DNA of 10,778 nucleotides, taken from assembly GCA_934454215.1 (NCBI GenBank), contig CAKSGG010000115.1, forward strand, positions 1-10,778, written 5' to 3'. Positions within the stretch are counted from its first letter, which is position 1. Each line of letters opens with the position of its first letter. Both the position numbers and the translations under genes were made by a program. This document shows positions 1 through 6,076 of this stretch, piece by piece. Source of the DNA: an uncultured Clostridia bacterium. Its GTDB lineage: Bacteria > Bacillota > Clostridia > UBA1381. Below the pieces are notes generated by a model that worked only from the letters and a program-made list of their open reading frames with translations, had not been told where the DNA came from and searched no databases.

Positions 1-3000
1 CAGGCAAATGCGGTTTTAGACAAGCTTTCGCCTGAGGGATTGTTTGCTGTTACGGTAAACGCTGCAAATGATATAAATGAAAAGGCGCTTGAAAAAGCAA
101 CAGGCGACTCAAAGGAAAGATACAACGAGTATCAAGACGCTGTTAAAAAAGACAAAGAAGGAAAGAAAACCAAAAGCGGCAAATCGTATATTGATAAGTT
201 TTTTGAGAAATACGCAAAAAATTACGTTTCACAGGAGCGGCTCGCGGAGCTTGGAAAGAGATTTAAGCAGATAAACGAAATGCAAACGGCTGATGATTTA
301 ATTAACCTTATCATTAAGCAGTCAAAAGAGCGCGGAACGGCTGCGGGTAAAACAATGAGAAAAGCACTTGAAGGTCAGAGCATTGAGCTTCAAAAGGACA
401 TTGCAAACAAGCAGATTTTAGGTATGCTTGCCGATACAGTGCAGAGGACAGCGGGGGACGTAATCGGCACATATCAAACAATTTCTCACCTTTTAAACCT
501 GAAAACTATGGAGAGAAACGTTTTATCAAACATAGCTTTTGACGCAACGGACATGACTGCAAACAACCTTGCGTATGTTTTTGACAGTATCTTATCCATT
601 TTTACCGGAAACAACACGGTCGGCTTGGATTTGGGTCTTTTTGAAAAAGGACAATTTAAAGCGGGCTGGGAGAGAGGAAAGAGAAAATATATTGATGAGG
701 GTCTTGACGTAAACACCGGAACAGACGCAAACAAATACGAAAGTCCCGACAAATACGGTAGGACATTTAGAAAAGGGCCTCTTAAATACGGCGAACGATG
801 GATGAGCTACGGGCTTTCGGTTACTGATGAATTTTCAAAGGGAAGCATTGAGCATAGAACTTACGAAAGCTTAAAGCGGCTAAAAAATTGTCCGTTTTCA
901 GATGCCAAAATGCACGAAATCGCGGAAGAAATGGCAAAATACAGAACGTTTCAGGACGATAACGCACTTTCAAGGTGTTTGGGCGACACAAAAAGAGCGC
1001 TTAACAATTTTGGCATAGGCGACAACGGTTACGGAAAGCATACTTTTGGCGCAGGTGATCTTACTATTAAATATACGCAAGTACCGGGCTCAATTATTTT
1101 GCGCGGATTTGAATTTTCGCCGCTTGGGTATTTAAAATGTATTCGCACGCTGTATCAATGCTATAAACGGCACGGCGTGTCCCCGATGAACCAAAGGCAG
1201 CTTGCACTTTCTCTTGCAAGAGCAACCACCGGAACGGGCTTAATTATGACATTTGCGGCACTGGCAAGCATGGGCTTAATTCTTCTCGGCGACGATGACG
1301 ACAAAGATGTAAAGGAGCTTAAAAAGAGCGAGGGTTTGAGTGGCTTACAGATAAATCTTTCAGCGCTCAAAAGGCTGATTGAAGGAAAATACGACAAGAA
1401 CAATCCCTTGCAATACGGAGATAAGCTTGAGTCAATTGCATTTCTTGAGCCTCTTAATTCCTGTATATCAAAAGGAATTGCACTGTCAAAGTTGAATAAA
1501 GTATCAGTAGATGATTGGGTTAAGGTTTGCTTCCAAAAAAGCTGGGAGGAATTGGCGGACTTATCTATGATGCAGACCATGAGAACAGTTTCCGACGTTA
1601 TGAGCGGAACGGCAGGGGGTCCGGCAGAAATTCTTATTGGGCTTGGTACTGACAGCTTGACGGGCTTTATTCCGGGCCCTTTGAAATCGGTGACTTCTAT
1701 AATCGACCCAATACAAAGAAATGCGTATAAGGGCGAAACCGCTTTAGATATAGCCAAAAACAAGCTTTTTCAAGCTATTCCGCAGCTTTCCAAAAACGTC
1801 CCGGCAAAGATAACGCCGTATGGTGAGGAAAAAACGCGTTCAACCGGAAGCACTTTCGGTGACGTTTTAAACAATATGTTCAATCCCGGTTACCTTAACA
1901 TATATCAGCCGTCGGACATATCAAAAGAGGTTTACAAGCTATCAAAATACAATCCGGGTGTGCTGCCGAAATTTGCACCAAATCAAATAACGGTCGGAGG
2001 CGACACGATAAAGCTTTACGACAACGATTTTTCGGACTGGGCAAAAACGCTCGGAAAAACGCGAAAGGACGCTATTTTGGAAGCTATGAACAGCCCCGAA
2101 TATCAGGACATGACTATGACGGAGCGTGCGGACTGGATTGCGGACATAAACAAAAACGCATTTGACAGCGCGAGAAATGATTATTACTACAAATTTACCG
2201 GGAAGCAGCTCACGCCGGAGCAAGAGGTTGACAAAGAAGAAAAGGACTACAACAAAGCAAATAATTTTAAGGGAATATCGACAAGGGAGTATCTCGAAAT
2301 AGGCGACGGCGTTCAGATAGAGCTTTCGGGAGAAACAAAGCGCAAATACGACTATATGCTAAACAGTCTTAAAAAATTCGCGACGGACACTATATACAAC
2401 GCTGATGTGCCGATTACTTCAATAAACGGCTTTGAGGGCTTTACGGTTAAGGTTGACGACAACGAGATTTTGTGCGACGCACCCTACAAATCGTACAAAA
2501 TGGAGGTAAAAAAAGCTATCAAGACTAAAATTGACAAAATGGCAAAGCAGGCGCTTAACCAATATATGCAGGCGGAAGCGATTAACACTTCAAACGCGGC
2601 ATATGTGATTGACCCCGAAATTGCTAAAAACGTCGAAAACGGTGATTTTTCAAAGAACAAATGGAAGCGGGTATCAGACCCGAAAGCAGCGCTTCAAATG
2701 GCAGGCAACGCGCTTGAAGAAGCGAAAAAGGAAGGTCAGAAGCAGTTTGAAGAGTGGCAGGCGGCGCAGCCGACGGTTAATATTGATACGTCCGACTTGG
2801 CAGGGCTTGACATGGTAACGGAGCTTCCAAAGCTTTCAACGGATCAGATTAAAACTATTCTGCAAAAGCATTTCGGCAATTCAACCGTTGTTTCGCCGGA
2901 GGACAGTGAGAAAATATTTAACGCGCAGAACGAAACCGGAGTGTCGGCACTGGCAATTCTCGGCATAGGCGCGCAAGAGAGCGGTTACGGTACAAGCGAT

Positions 3001-3660
3001 ATTGCAAAGCAGAAAAATAATCTATGGGGGTACGGTGCGACTAATTCAGACCCGTTAGGCAACGCAAAGAGCTACAGTTCGGATAACGCGGCTTCGGAAT
3101 TTGCATGGCAGTTTAAAAACACGTATTATAACACATACGGCGCAACCACAATCAGATCCGCAGGAACGGGCAACAACCGTGCAGGCAAAGGGTATGCGTA
3201 CAGAAAAAACGGCACTATCGACACAGACTGGGTAGACAGCGTTGACAGTATTATGCGTAAATTCTACAAGGACGCCCAAGAGAGTGATGCAGCACAAGGC
3301 AAAAGCGGAATTGTTGAAACGGCCGCGCAGTATCTCGGCACGCCGTATATTTACGGGGGAACAACTCCGAGCGGATTTGACTGCTCCGGACTGGTGCAAT
3401 ACGTTTATGCGAAAAACGGTATGAAAGTTCCGAGAACGGCGGCAGAACAATACAAATCTTCAACACATATCAGCAGGGATGAATTGCAGCCGGGCGATTT
3501 GATTTTTAAGTACAGAAGTAACCCGAATAATGTTACTCATGTGCAGATTTATATCGGTGACGGGAAAGTAATTCACTCGCCGCATTCGGGCGATGTTGTT
3601 AAGGTCGCTGATTTGCCCGGTGAGAATGAAAAGATTGTAGGGTATGGGAGATTTGAATAA
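1..3660 (+). CDS. Large polyvalent phage/ICE protein with LPD38-like, GH73 glucosaminidase and NlpC/P60 peptidase domains (5' partial)
   Basis: The reading frame is open from base 1, so the N-terminus lies upstream; the TTG at 40 is not a credible start. Numbering in-window codons from 1 (1219 residues): an alpha-helical region at about 165-440 resembles large polyvalent protein-associated domain 38, including VPGSIILRG...FSPLGY (361-377) and a hydrophobic segment at about 413-430 followed by DDDD. A long charged linker follows. Residues 965-1080 look like a GH73 glucosaminidase (GIGAQESGYG, candidate catalytic Glu 993; NNLWGYGA). Residues 1103-1219 form an NlpC/P60 domain with FDCSG (Cys1128), THVQIYIG (His1180) and IHSPH (His1192). 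The two C-terminal domains would cut the glycan and peptide parts of peptidoglycan, fitting local wall opening during DNA delivery or transfer. Such proteins often carry further enzyme domains at the N-terminus, not visible here. The domain calls are by motif memory; LPD38 is the least certain. Confidence 0.85.
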   Translation, partial: QANAVLDKLSPEGLFAVTVNAANDINEKALEKATGDSKERYNEYQDAVKKDKEGKKTKSGKSYIDKFFEKYAKNYVSQERLAELGKRFKQINEMQTADDLINLIIKQSKERGTAAGKTMRKALEGQSIELQKDIANKQILGMLADTVQRTAGDVIGTYQTISHLLNLKTMERNVLSNIAFDATDMTANNLAYVFDSILSIFTGNNTVGLDLGLFEKGQFKAGWERGKRKYIDEGLDVNTGTDANKYESPDKYGRTFRKGPLKYGERWMSYGLSVTDEFSKGSIEHRTYESLKRLKNCPFSDAKMHEIAEEMAKYRTFQDDNALSRCLGDTKRALNNFGIGDNGYGKHTFGAGDLTIKYTQVPGSIILRGFEFSPLGYLKCIRTLYQCYKRHGVSPMNQRQLALSLARATTGTGLIMTFAALASMGLILLGDDDDKDVKELKKSEGLSGLQINLSALKRLIEGKYDKNNPLQYGDKLESIAFLEPLNSCISKGIALSKLNKVSVDDWVKVCFQKSWEELADLSMMQTMRTVSDVMSGTAGGPAEILIGLGTDSLTGFIPGPLKSVTSIIDPIQRNAYKGETALDIAKNKLFQAIPQLSKNVPAKITPYGEEKTRSTGSTFGDVLNNMFNPGYLNIYQPSDISKEVYKLSKYNPGVLPKFAPNQITVGGDTIKLYDNDFSDWAKTLGKTRKDAILEAMNSPEYQDMTMTERADWIADINKNAFDSARNDYYYKFTGKQLTPEQEVDKEEKDYNKANNFKGISTREYLEIGDGVQIELSGETKRKYDYMLNSLKKFATDTIYNADVPITSINGFEGFTVKVDDNEILCDAPYKSYKMEVKKAIKTKIDKMAKQALNQYMQAEAINTSNAAYVIDPEIAKNVENGDFSKNKWKRVSDPKAALQMAGNALEEAKKEGQKQFEEWQAAQPTVNIDTSDLAGLDMVTELPKLSTDQIKTILQKHFGNSTVVSPEDSEKIFNAQNETGVSALAILGIGAQESGYGTSDIAKQKNNLWGYGATNSDPLGNAKSYSSDNAASEFAWQFKNTYYNTYGATTIRSAGTGNNRAGKGYAYRKNGTIDTDWVDSVDSIMRKFYKDAQESDAAQGKSGIVETAAQYLGTPYIYGGTTPSGFDCSGLVQYVYAKNGMKVPRTAAEQYKSSTHISRDELQPGDLIFKYRSNPNNVTHVQIYIGDGKVIHSPHSGDVVKVADLPGENEKIVGYGRFE

Positions 3661-3661
3661 G

Positions 3662-3690
3662 GGTAATTTGTATATTACTTGTATATTACC
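3662..3690. repeat. Tandem 11-bp repeat inside a short inverted repeat, beside the att site
   Basis: Two perfect head-to-tail copies of TTGTATATTAC lie at 3668-3678 and 3679-3689. They are enclosed by GGTAAT (3662-3667) and its inverse complement ATTACC (3685-3690). They begin just after the stop codon of the large phage gene and lie about 70 bases before the tRNA fragment. Short repeated motifs in this position often serve as arm-type binding sites for tyrosine integrases or excisionases. That role is inferred from position only. Confidence 0.5.
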
Positions 3691-3759
3691 GTGCTTAATG
3701 CCACGCACTTTAACACCTGAAAAACCGCATAAATACGTGGGTATGGGGAGCTTATTTTA

Positions 3760-3805
3760 ACTTTTAATCAAGTTGTCCGGAGTTCGAATCTCCGATGGCT
3801 CACCA
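3760..3805 (+). other. attR: displaced 3' part of a tRNA-Lys(UUU) gene
   Basis: The segment matches the 3' part of a bacterial tRNA-Lys. It has anticodon loop CTTTTAA (3761-3767, anticodon TTT at 3763-3765), the 3' anticodon-stem strand TCAAG (3768-3772), and a five-base variable loop. It also has a perfect T-arm (CGGAG, loop TTCGAAT, CTCCG; 3778-3794), the 3' acceptor strand ATGGCTC (3795-3801), discriminator A and encoded CCA (3803-3805). No D-arm or 5' acceptor strand GAGCCAT is found upstream, and the 5' anticodon strand is TTTAA where CTTGA would pair, so this is not a functional tRNA. Integration into the tRNA 3' end leaves exactly such a copy at the far end of the element. The crossover lies somewhere inside this identity block. 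Confidence 0.88.
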
Positions 3806-3819
3806 GTTTAATATTAAAC

Positions 3820-3861
3820 AAAATCCCCGAATTTATTATTTTTTCGGGGGTTTTGCTTTTT
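3820..3861 (+). terminator. Rho-independent terminator, originally of tRNA-Lys
   Basis: AAAATCCCCGAA (3820-3831) pairs with TTCGGGGGTTTT (3843-3854), giving a 12-bp stem with one T-G wobble and an 11-base loop, followed by GCTTTTT. It begins 15 bases after the tRNA CCA end, the usual place for a tRNA terminator. This supports the view that DNA from here rightward is the original chromosomal flank. It would also stop read-through from the phage gene. Confidence 0.85.
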
Positions 3862-3900
3862 CGGAAATGTTAGAAAAATCCTATTAATATGCGATTTGCC

Positions 3901-3936
3901 AAAAGCGACAGACTGTTTATTGGTCTGCCGCTTTTT
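3901..3936. terminator. Second terminator-like hairpin, possibly bidirectional
   Basis: AAAAGCG (3901-3907) pairs with CGCTTTT (3929-3935). After one A/C mismatch, CAGAC (3909-3913) pairs with GTCTG (3923-3927), with a nine-base loop. A run of five T follows on the + strand and a matching A run precedes it, so it could act in both directions. From the right it would stop transcription coming leftward from the polysaccharide promoter region if that promoter were inverted. Confidence 0.65.
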
Positions 3937-4010
3937 GGGTATTACGGGCATATCAAAACTCTGTGGTGAAAATACACCGAGACGTAGTTACCGACGAATT
4001 CTAAAGCGAC

Positions 4011-4220
4011 TTGCAAGTTTCACGCCGTGAGATGTGGGAGAGAAGAAGCAATAGCGAAATCGTAGCCTTTATAAAGCGACTCTGTTTATATTATATCATC
4101 CGTGCCAATCTTGGCGATATTCAGGGACGGTCAGGCATGGAAACAATGAGAATTTATACTATGGAAACCGATAAAATCCACCTAATGCAAATAGAAAAAT
4201 CAGGGCTGTTACGTTGCTGA
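4011..4220 (+). pseudogene. Decayed fragment of a tyrosine recombinase (C-terminal catalytic end)
   Basis: The in-frame stretch 4110-4217 encodes 36 residues that read as the last part of an integrase of the XerC/D type. RSGMETMRIYTMET is followed by a charged helix and QIEKSGLLRC, then a stop at 4218. In the family this region reads roughly LGHSS.ETTRIYTMET, where the Tyr is the DNA-cleaving nucleophile; that Tyr is at 4155-4157. The usual His of LGHS is Arg here, and the H-x-x-R box expected about 30 residues earlier is missing. Upstream residues (RSNSEIVAFIKRLC, from about 4041) may be a distant relic of the segment preceding that box, with an internal deletion. Nothing resembling an N-terminal DNA-binding domain remains. 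This is a relic, not a working enzyme. It lies on the chromosomal side of attR, so it is not simply the integrase of the element to the left. It may be the former invertase of the adjacent promoter or a relic of an older element in the same tRNA. Confidence 0.65.
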
Positions 4221-4382
4221 AAAAACGTGAGTTCGTTAATTTCACCAAATACTATGTAATTCAAATTATGTTGTAAAATGTTGTAAGAGTGCATAAAAAT
4301 AAAACAAATGTTCATGTTTAGTGAGCGTTTATGCTGATTTATATGCACGATATTCAGACCGATGCTTTTTTGAGGAAATCAT
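4221..4382. other. AT-rich intergenic stretch without a recognisable gene
   Basis: No coding signal is supported on either strand between the recombinase relic and the left repeat of the promoter. It contains one arm (4232-4242, TTCGTTAATTT) of a second inverted repeat whose partner is at 4414-4424. It also contains a short direct repeat ATGTTGTAA at 4268-4276 and 4278-4286. No ribosome binding site followed by a plausible reading frame is seen. Confidence 0.6.
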
Positions 4383-4535
4383 TAGTCCGATTTGCTACGT
4401 TTTGGGTTTATGCAAATTAACGAAATTGTGTATGAATAATTGACAATTTATTAAAAAGGTGATATAATTTTTATATGGTGCGCAATGTTTTCTTGCTGTA
4501 ATTTGGTTTAGTAATTATATAAATAAATCGGACTA
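4383..4535. repeat. Perfect 11-bp inverted repeat enclosing the operon promoter (candidate invertible switch)
   Basis: TAGTCCGATTT at 4383-4393 has its exact inverse complement AAATCGGACTA at 4525-4535, with 131 bases between. Flanking bases do not extend the match. The enclosed segment contains the complete sigma-A promoter and predicted transcription start, while the ribosome binding site and start codon of the first polysaccharide gene lie just outside. The arms are too far apart to act as a simple terminator. Such an arrangement is known for site-specific inversion by tyrosine or serine recombinases, for example in phase-variable capsule promoters of Bacteroides and switches of Clostridioides difficile. 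Inversion is not proven here: the repeat is short and a chance 11-bp match in a few hundred AT-rich bases is possible. Confidence 0.55.
4440..4468 (+). promoter_or_regulatory. Consensus sigma-A promoter of the polysaccharide operon
   Basis: TTGACA (4440-4445) and TATAAT (4463-4468) are both perfect matches to the vegetative consensus with an ideal 17-bp spacer. TG at 4460-4461 adds an extended -10 element. Transcription should start near 4475, leaving a leader of about 80 bases before the first gene. A promoter this close to consensus should be strong and need no activator, so regulation would more likely come from DNA inversion, a repressor or the leader. It points rightward, into the operon. 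Confidence 0.88.
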
Positions 4536-4553
4536 TGCGCTGAGGAAGGGAAT

Positions 4554-5180
4554 ATGAATAAAATGTATAAAAATTTTGTAAAACGATTGATAGATATTAT
4601 CTTATCGTTTGTCGGTGCAGTTGTCCTGCTGCCTGTATTCATAATCGTAGGAATAATTATATATATTGACGATCCCGGACCGGTTATATTTAAACAAAAA
4701 AGAATAGGAAAAGGGGAAAAAACCTTTATGCTTCATAAATTCAGAAGCATGAAGCTGAAAACTCCGGATATTCCGACTCATTTGTTAAGTAATCCGGAGC
4801 AGTACATAACCAAGATCGGTAAAACAATTCGCAAATTCAGTATTGATGAGCTTCCGCAGATTTATGATATTTTAATTGGCAATATGGCAATTATCGGTCC
4901 TCGTCCGGCTCTTTGGAATCAGGAGGATTTGATTGCTGAACGTGATAAATACGGAGCAAATGACATAAAACCCGGACTTACCGGTCTTGCGCAAATATCC
5001 GGACGCGATGAGCTCCCAATAGAAGAAAAAGCAAGACTCGACGGAGTGTATGCTCAGAATATTACATTTGCAGAGGATTTAAAACTGTTTTTCGGAACAA
5101 TCACTTCGGTTTTGAAGCATGACGGAGTTGTTGAGGGCGGAAATAATTATACTAAACAAAAGGATAGGGCTTCTCTATGA
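4554..5180 (+). CDS. Initiating phosphoglycosyl transferase (bacterial sugar transferase family)
   Basis: A 208-residue monotopic membrane enzyme that moves a sugar-1-phosphate from a UDP-sugar to undecaprenyl phosphate on the inner face of the membrane, starting each repeat unit. The length matches the short PglC/EpsL-type catalytic core without the extra N-terminal membrane domain of WbaP/WcaJ. Visible marks are KRLIDIILS followed by one hydrophobic membrane segment (about 11-37), DDPGPVIFKQKRIG (39-52), KFRSM (62-66), the catalytic Asp98-Glu99 pair in SIDELPQ, IIGPRP (113-118) and PGLTGLAQISGR (140-151). The ATG is preceded by GAGGAAGGG (4542-4550). It is the first gene after the promoter and overlaps the next gene by 4 bases. 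The sugar used cannot be told from the sequence. Confidence 0.93.
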   Translation: MNKMYKNFVKRLIDIILSFVGAVVLLPVFIIVGIIIYIDDPGPVIFKQKRIGKGEKTFMLHKFRSMKLKTPDIPTHLLSNPEQYITKIGKTIRKFSIDELPQIYDILIGNMAIIGPRPALWNQEDLIAERDKYGANDIKPGLTGLAQISGRDELPIEEKARLDGVYAQNITFAEDLKLFFGTITSVLKHDGVVEGGNNYTKQKDRASL

Positions 5181-6076
5181 AAGAAGATATAATAATAAGT
5201 GTGGTAATTGCATCGTACCGACGCGATAAAGGCTTGTCTGATGCTCTGAATTCTCTTTCCGCTCAGACTTTCAGAAATTTTGAAATTATACTTGTTGATG
5301 ATAATGATGATCCTGAATGGAATGAAAAAGTTTCTGTAATAGTAAGTGATTTTAAGATTAAAAATGATATTGATTTGATTTACCTGCAAAATCATCCTAA
5401 TCAAGGATCTTCTCTTACGCGAAACGCAGGGATTAAGATATGTCGCGGTAAATATATAACCTTTCTTGATGATGATGATATATATCTTCCCGAAAAGTTA
5501 AATCGGCAATATTGTTTTATGGAGAAAGAAAAATGCGATTACAGTGTTACGGATTTGAAGCTGTATAATGAAAAAAATCTTTTGATTGAAAACAGAACGA
5601 GATATTATATAAATAGCGAAAATCCGGACGAGTTGCTTAAATATCATTTGATGTATCACATTACGGGTACAGATACAATGATGTTTAAAAGCACATATAT
5701 AAGAAGTATAGGTGGTTTTGATCCTATTGATGTAGGTGATGAATTTTACCTTATGCTTAAAGCAATAAATAAAGGCGGGAAATTTGGTTACTTACCGATT
5801 TGCGATGTTAAAGCTTATGTTCATGAGGGCAATGGTGGCTTGTCGAGTGGGGAACAGAAAATTAAAGGTGAAAATAGACTTTTTGAATATAAATCAAAAT
5901 ATTTTGGTAATTTTAGCAAAAAAGATATAAGCTATATTAAAATGAGGCATTATGCAGTTCTTACTTTTGCACTTTTTAGACAAAAGAAATTTGTTGGTGC
6001 AGTAGCAAATGCTGTAAAGAGTGTGTTTGCCGATCCTGTTTCGGCATTTGATCTTTTATGGAGGAGAAAAAAATGA
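5177..6076 (+). CDS. Glycosyltransferase family 2 (GT-A fold)
   Basis: A 299-residue inverting-type glycosyltransferase, probably cytoplasmic or membrane-associated, adding a sugar to the lipid-linked repeat unit. The N-terminus ISVVIASYRRD (7-17) begins the nucleotide-binding fold. Further marks are IILVDDNDD (37-45), LTRNAGI (80-86) and FLDDDD (96-101), the metal-binding DxD region, and GGFD...GDEF (179-190), which supplies the likely catalytic acid side chain near Asp188/Glu189. The C-terminal 80 residues are basic and amphipathic. The start ATG overlaps the previous stop as ATGA, which suggests translational coupling. A weak AGGATAGGG lies upstream. Donor and acceptor cannot be predicted. 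Confidence 0.9.
   Translation: MKEDIIISVVIASYRRDKGLSDALNSLSAQTFRNFEIILVDDNDDPEWNEKVSVIVSDFKIKNDIDLIYLQNHPNQGSSLTRNAGIKICRGKYITFLDDDDIYLPEKLNRQYCFMEKEKCDYSVTDLKLYNEKNLLIENRTRYYINSENPDELLKYHLMYHITGTDTMMFKSTYIRSIGGFDPIDVGDEFYLMLKAINKGGKFGYLPICDVKAYVHEGNGGLSSGEQKIKGENRLFEYKSKYFGNFSKKDISYIKMRHYAVLTFALFRQKKFVGAVANAVKSVFADPVSAFDLLWRRKK
6060..6066 (+). promoter_or_regulatory. Ribosome binding site that fixes the start of the next gene
   Basis: GGAGGAG ends six bases before the ATG at 6073. An upstream in-frame ATG at 6058 overlaps this site, so 6058 is unlikely to be the start and 6073 is preferred. With that start the gene overlaps its predecessor as ATGA, exactly as at the previous junction. Confidence 0.85.

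Larger units (their letters stand above)
1..3805 (+). mobile_element. Right end of an integrated phage-like element (prophage or ICE), partial
   Basis: The left part of the window is element DNA. It carries the 3' end of a giant phage/ICE-type polyvalent protein and ends in a displaced 3' fragment of a tRNA-Lys gene, the classic product of integrase-mediated insertion into a tRNA 3' end. The fragment lies on the + strand and its natural terminator follows it, so the chromosome is to the right and the element to the left. An intact tRNA-Lys and probably the integrase would then lie at the unseen left end. Base composition also changes here: codons left of the junction use G/C third positions (gcg, gac, ggc) far more than the polysaccharide genes to the right. 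Whether the element is a phage or a conjugative element cannot be decided from one gene. Confidence 0.75.

Noticed and set aside
1161..1763. A 200-codon open frame on the - strand inside the phage gene
   Set aside because: It lies opposite the well-supported LPD38-like and linker coding region and shows no recognisable motif; it is a shadow frame.
3055..3450. Minus-strand open frames opposite the GH73 and NlpC/P60 domains
   Set aside because: The + strand encodes clear catalytic motifs here, and the reverse frames have a composition typical of antisense shadows.
3740..3805. A complete, functional tRNA-Lys gene
   Set aside because: Only the anticodon loop to CCA matches. The 5' acceptor strand GAGCCAT and the D-arm are absent and the 5' anticodon strand is mispaired, so it is a displaced 3' fragment.
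4154..4348. A 64-codon - strand open frame in the intergenic region
   Set aside because: No ribosome binding site or family resemblance, AT-rich composition, and it overlaps the recombinase relic on the other strand.
4115..4357. Direct repeat CGATATTCAG at 4115-4124 and 4348-4357
   Set aside because: Ten bases with no shared flanks and no meaningful spacing; one copy lies in the recombinase relic. Chance is a sufficient explanation.
4480..4540. A leader hairpin from GCGCA near 4481 pairing with TGCGC near 4536, as a possible attenuator or LoaP-type element
   Set aside because: Only five base pairs over more than 50 bases, with no terminator T run; too weak to call.
3661..4553. A CRISPR array, given several short repeats in the intergenic region
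   Set aside because: Repeats are 8-11 bases, irregularly spaced and of different sequences; there is no repeat-spacer pattern and no cas gene.
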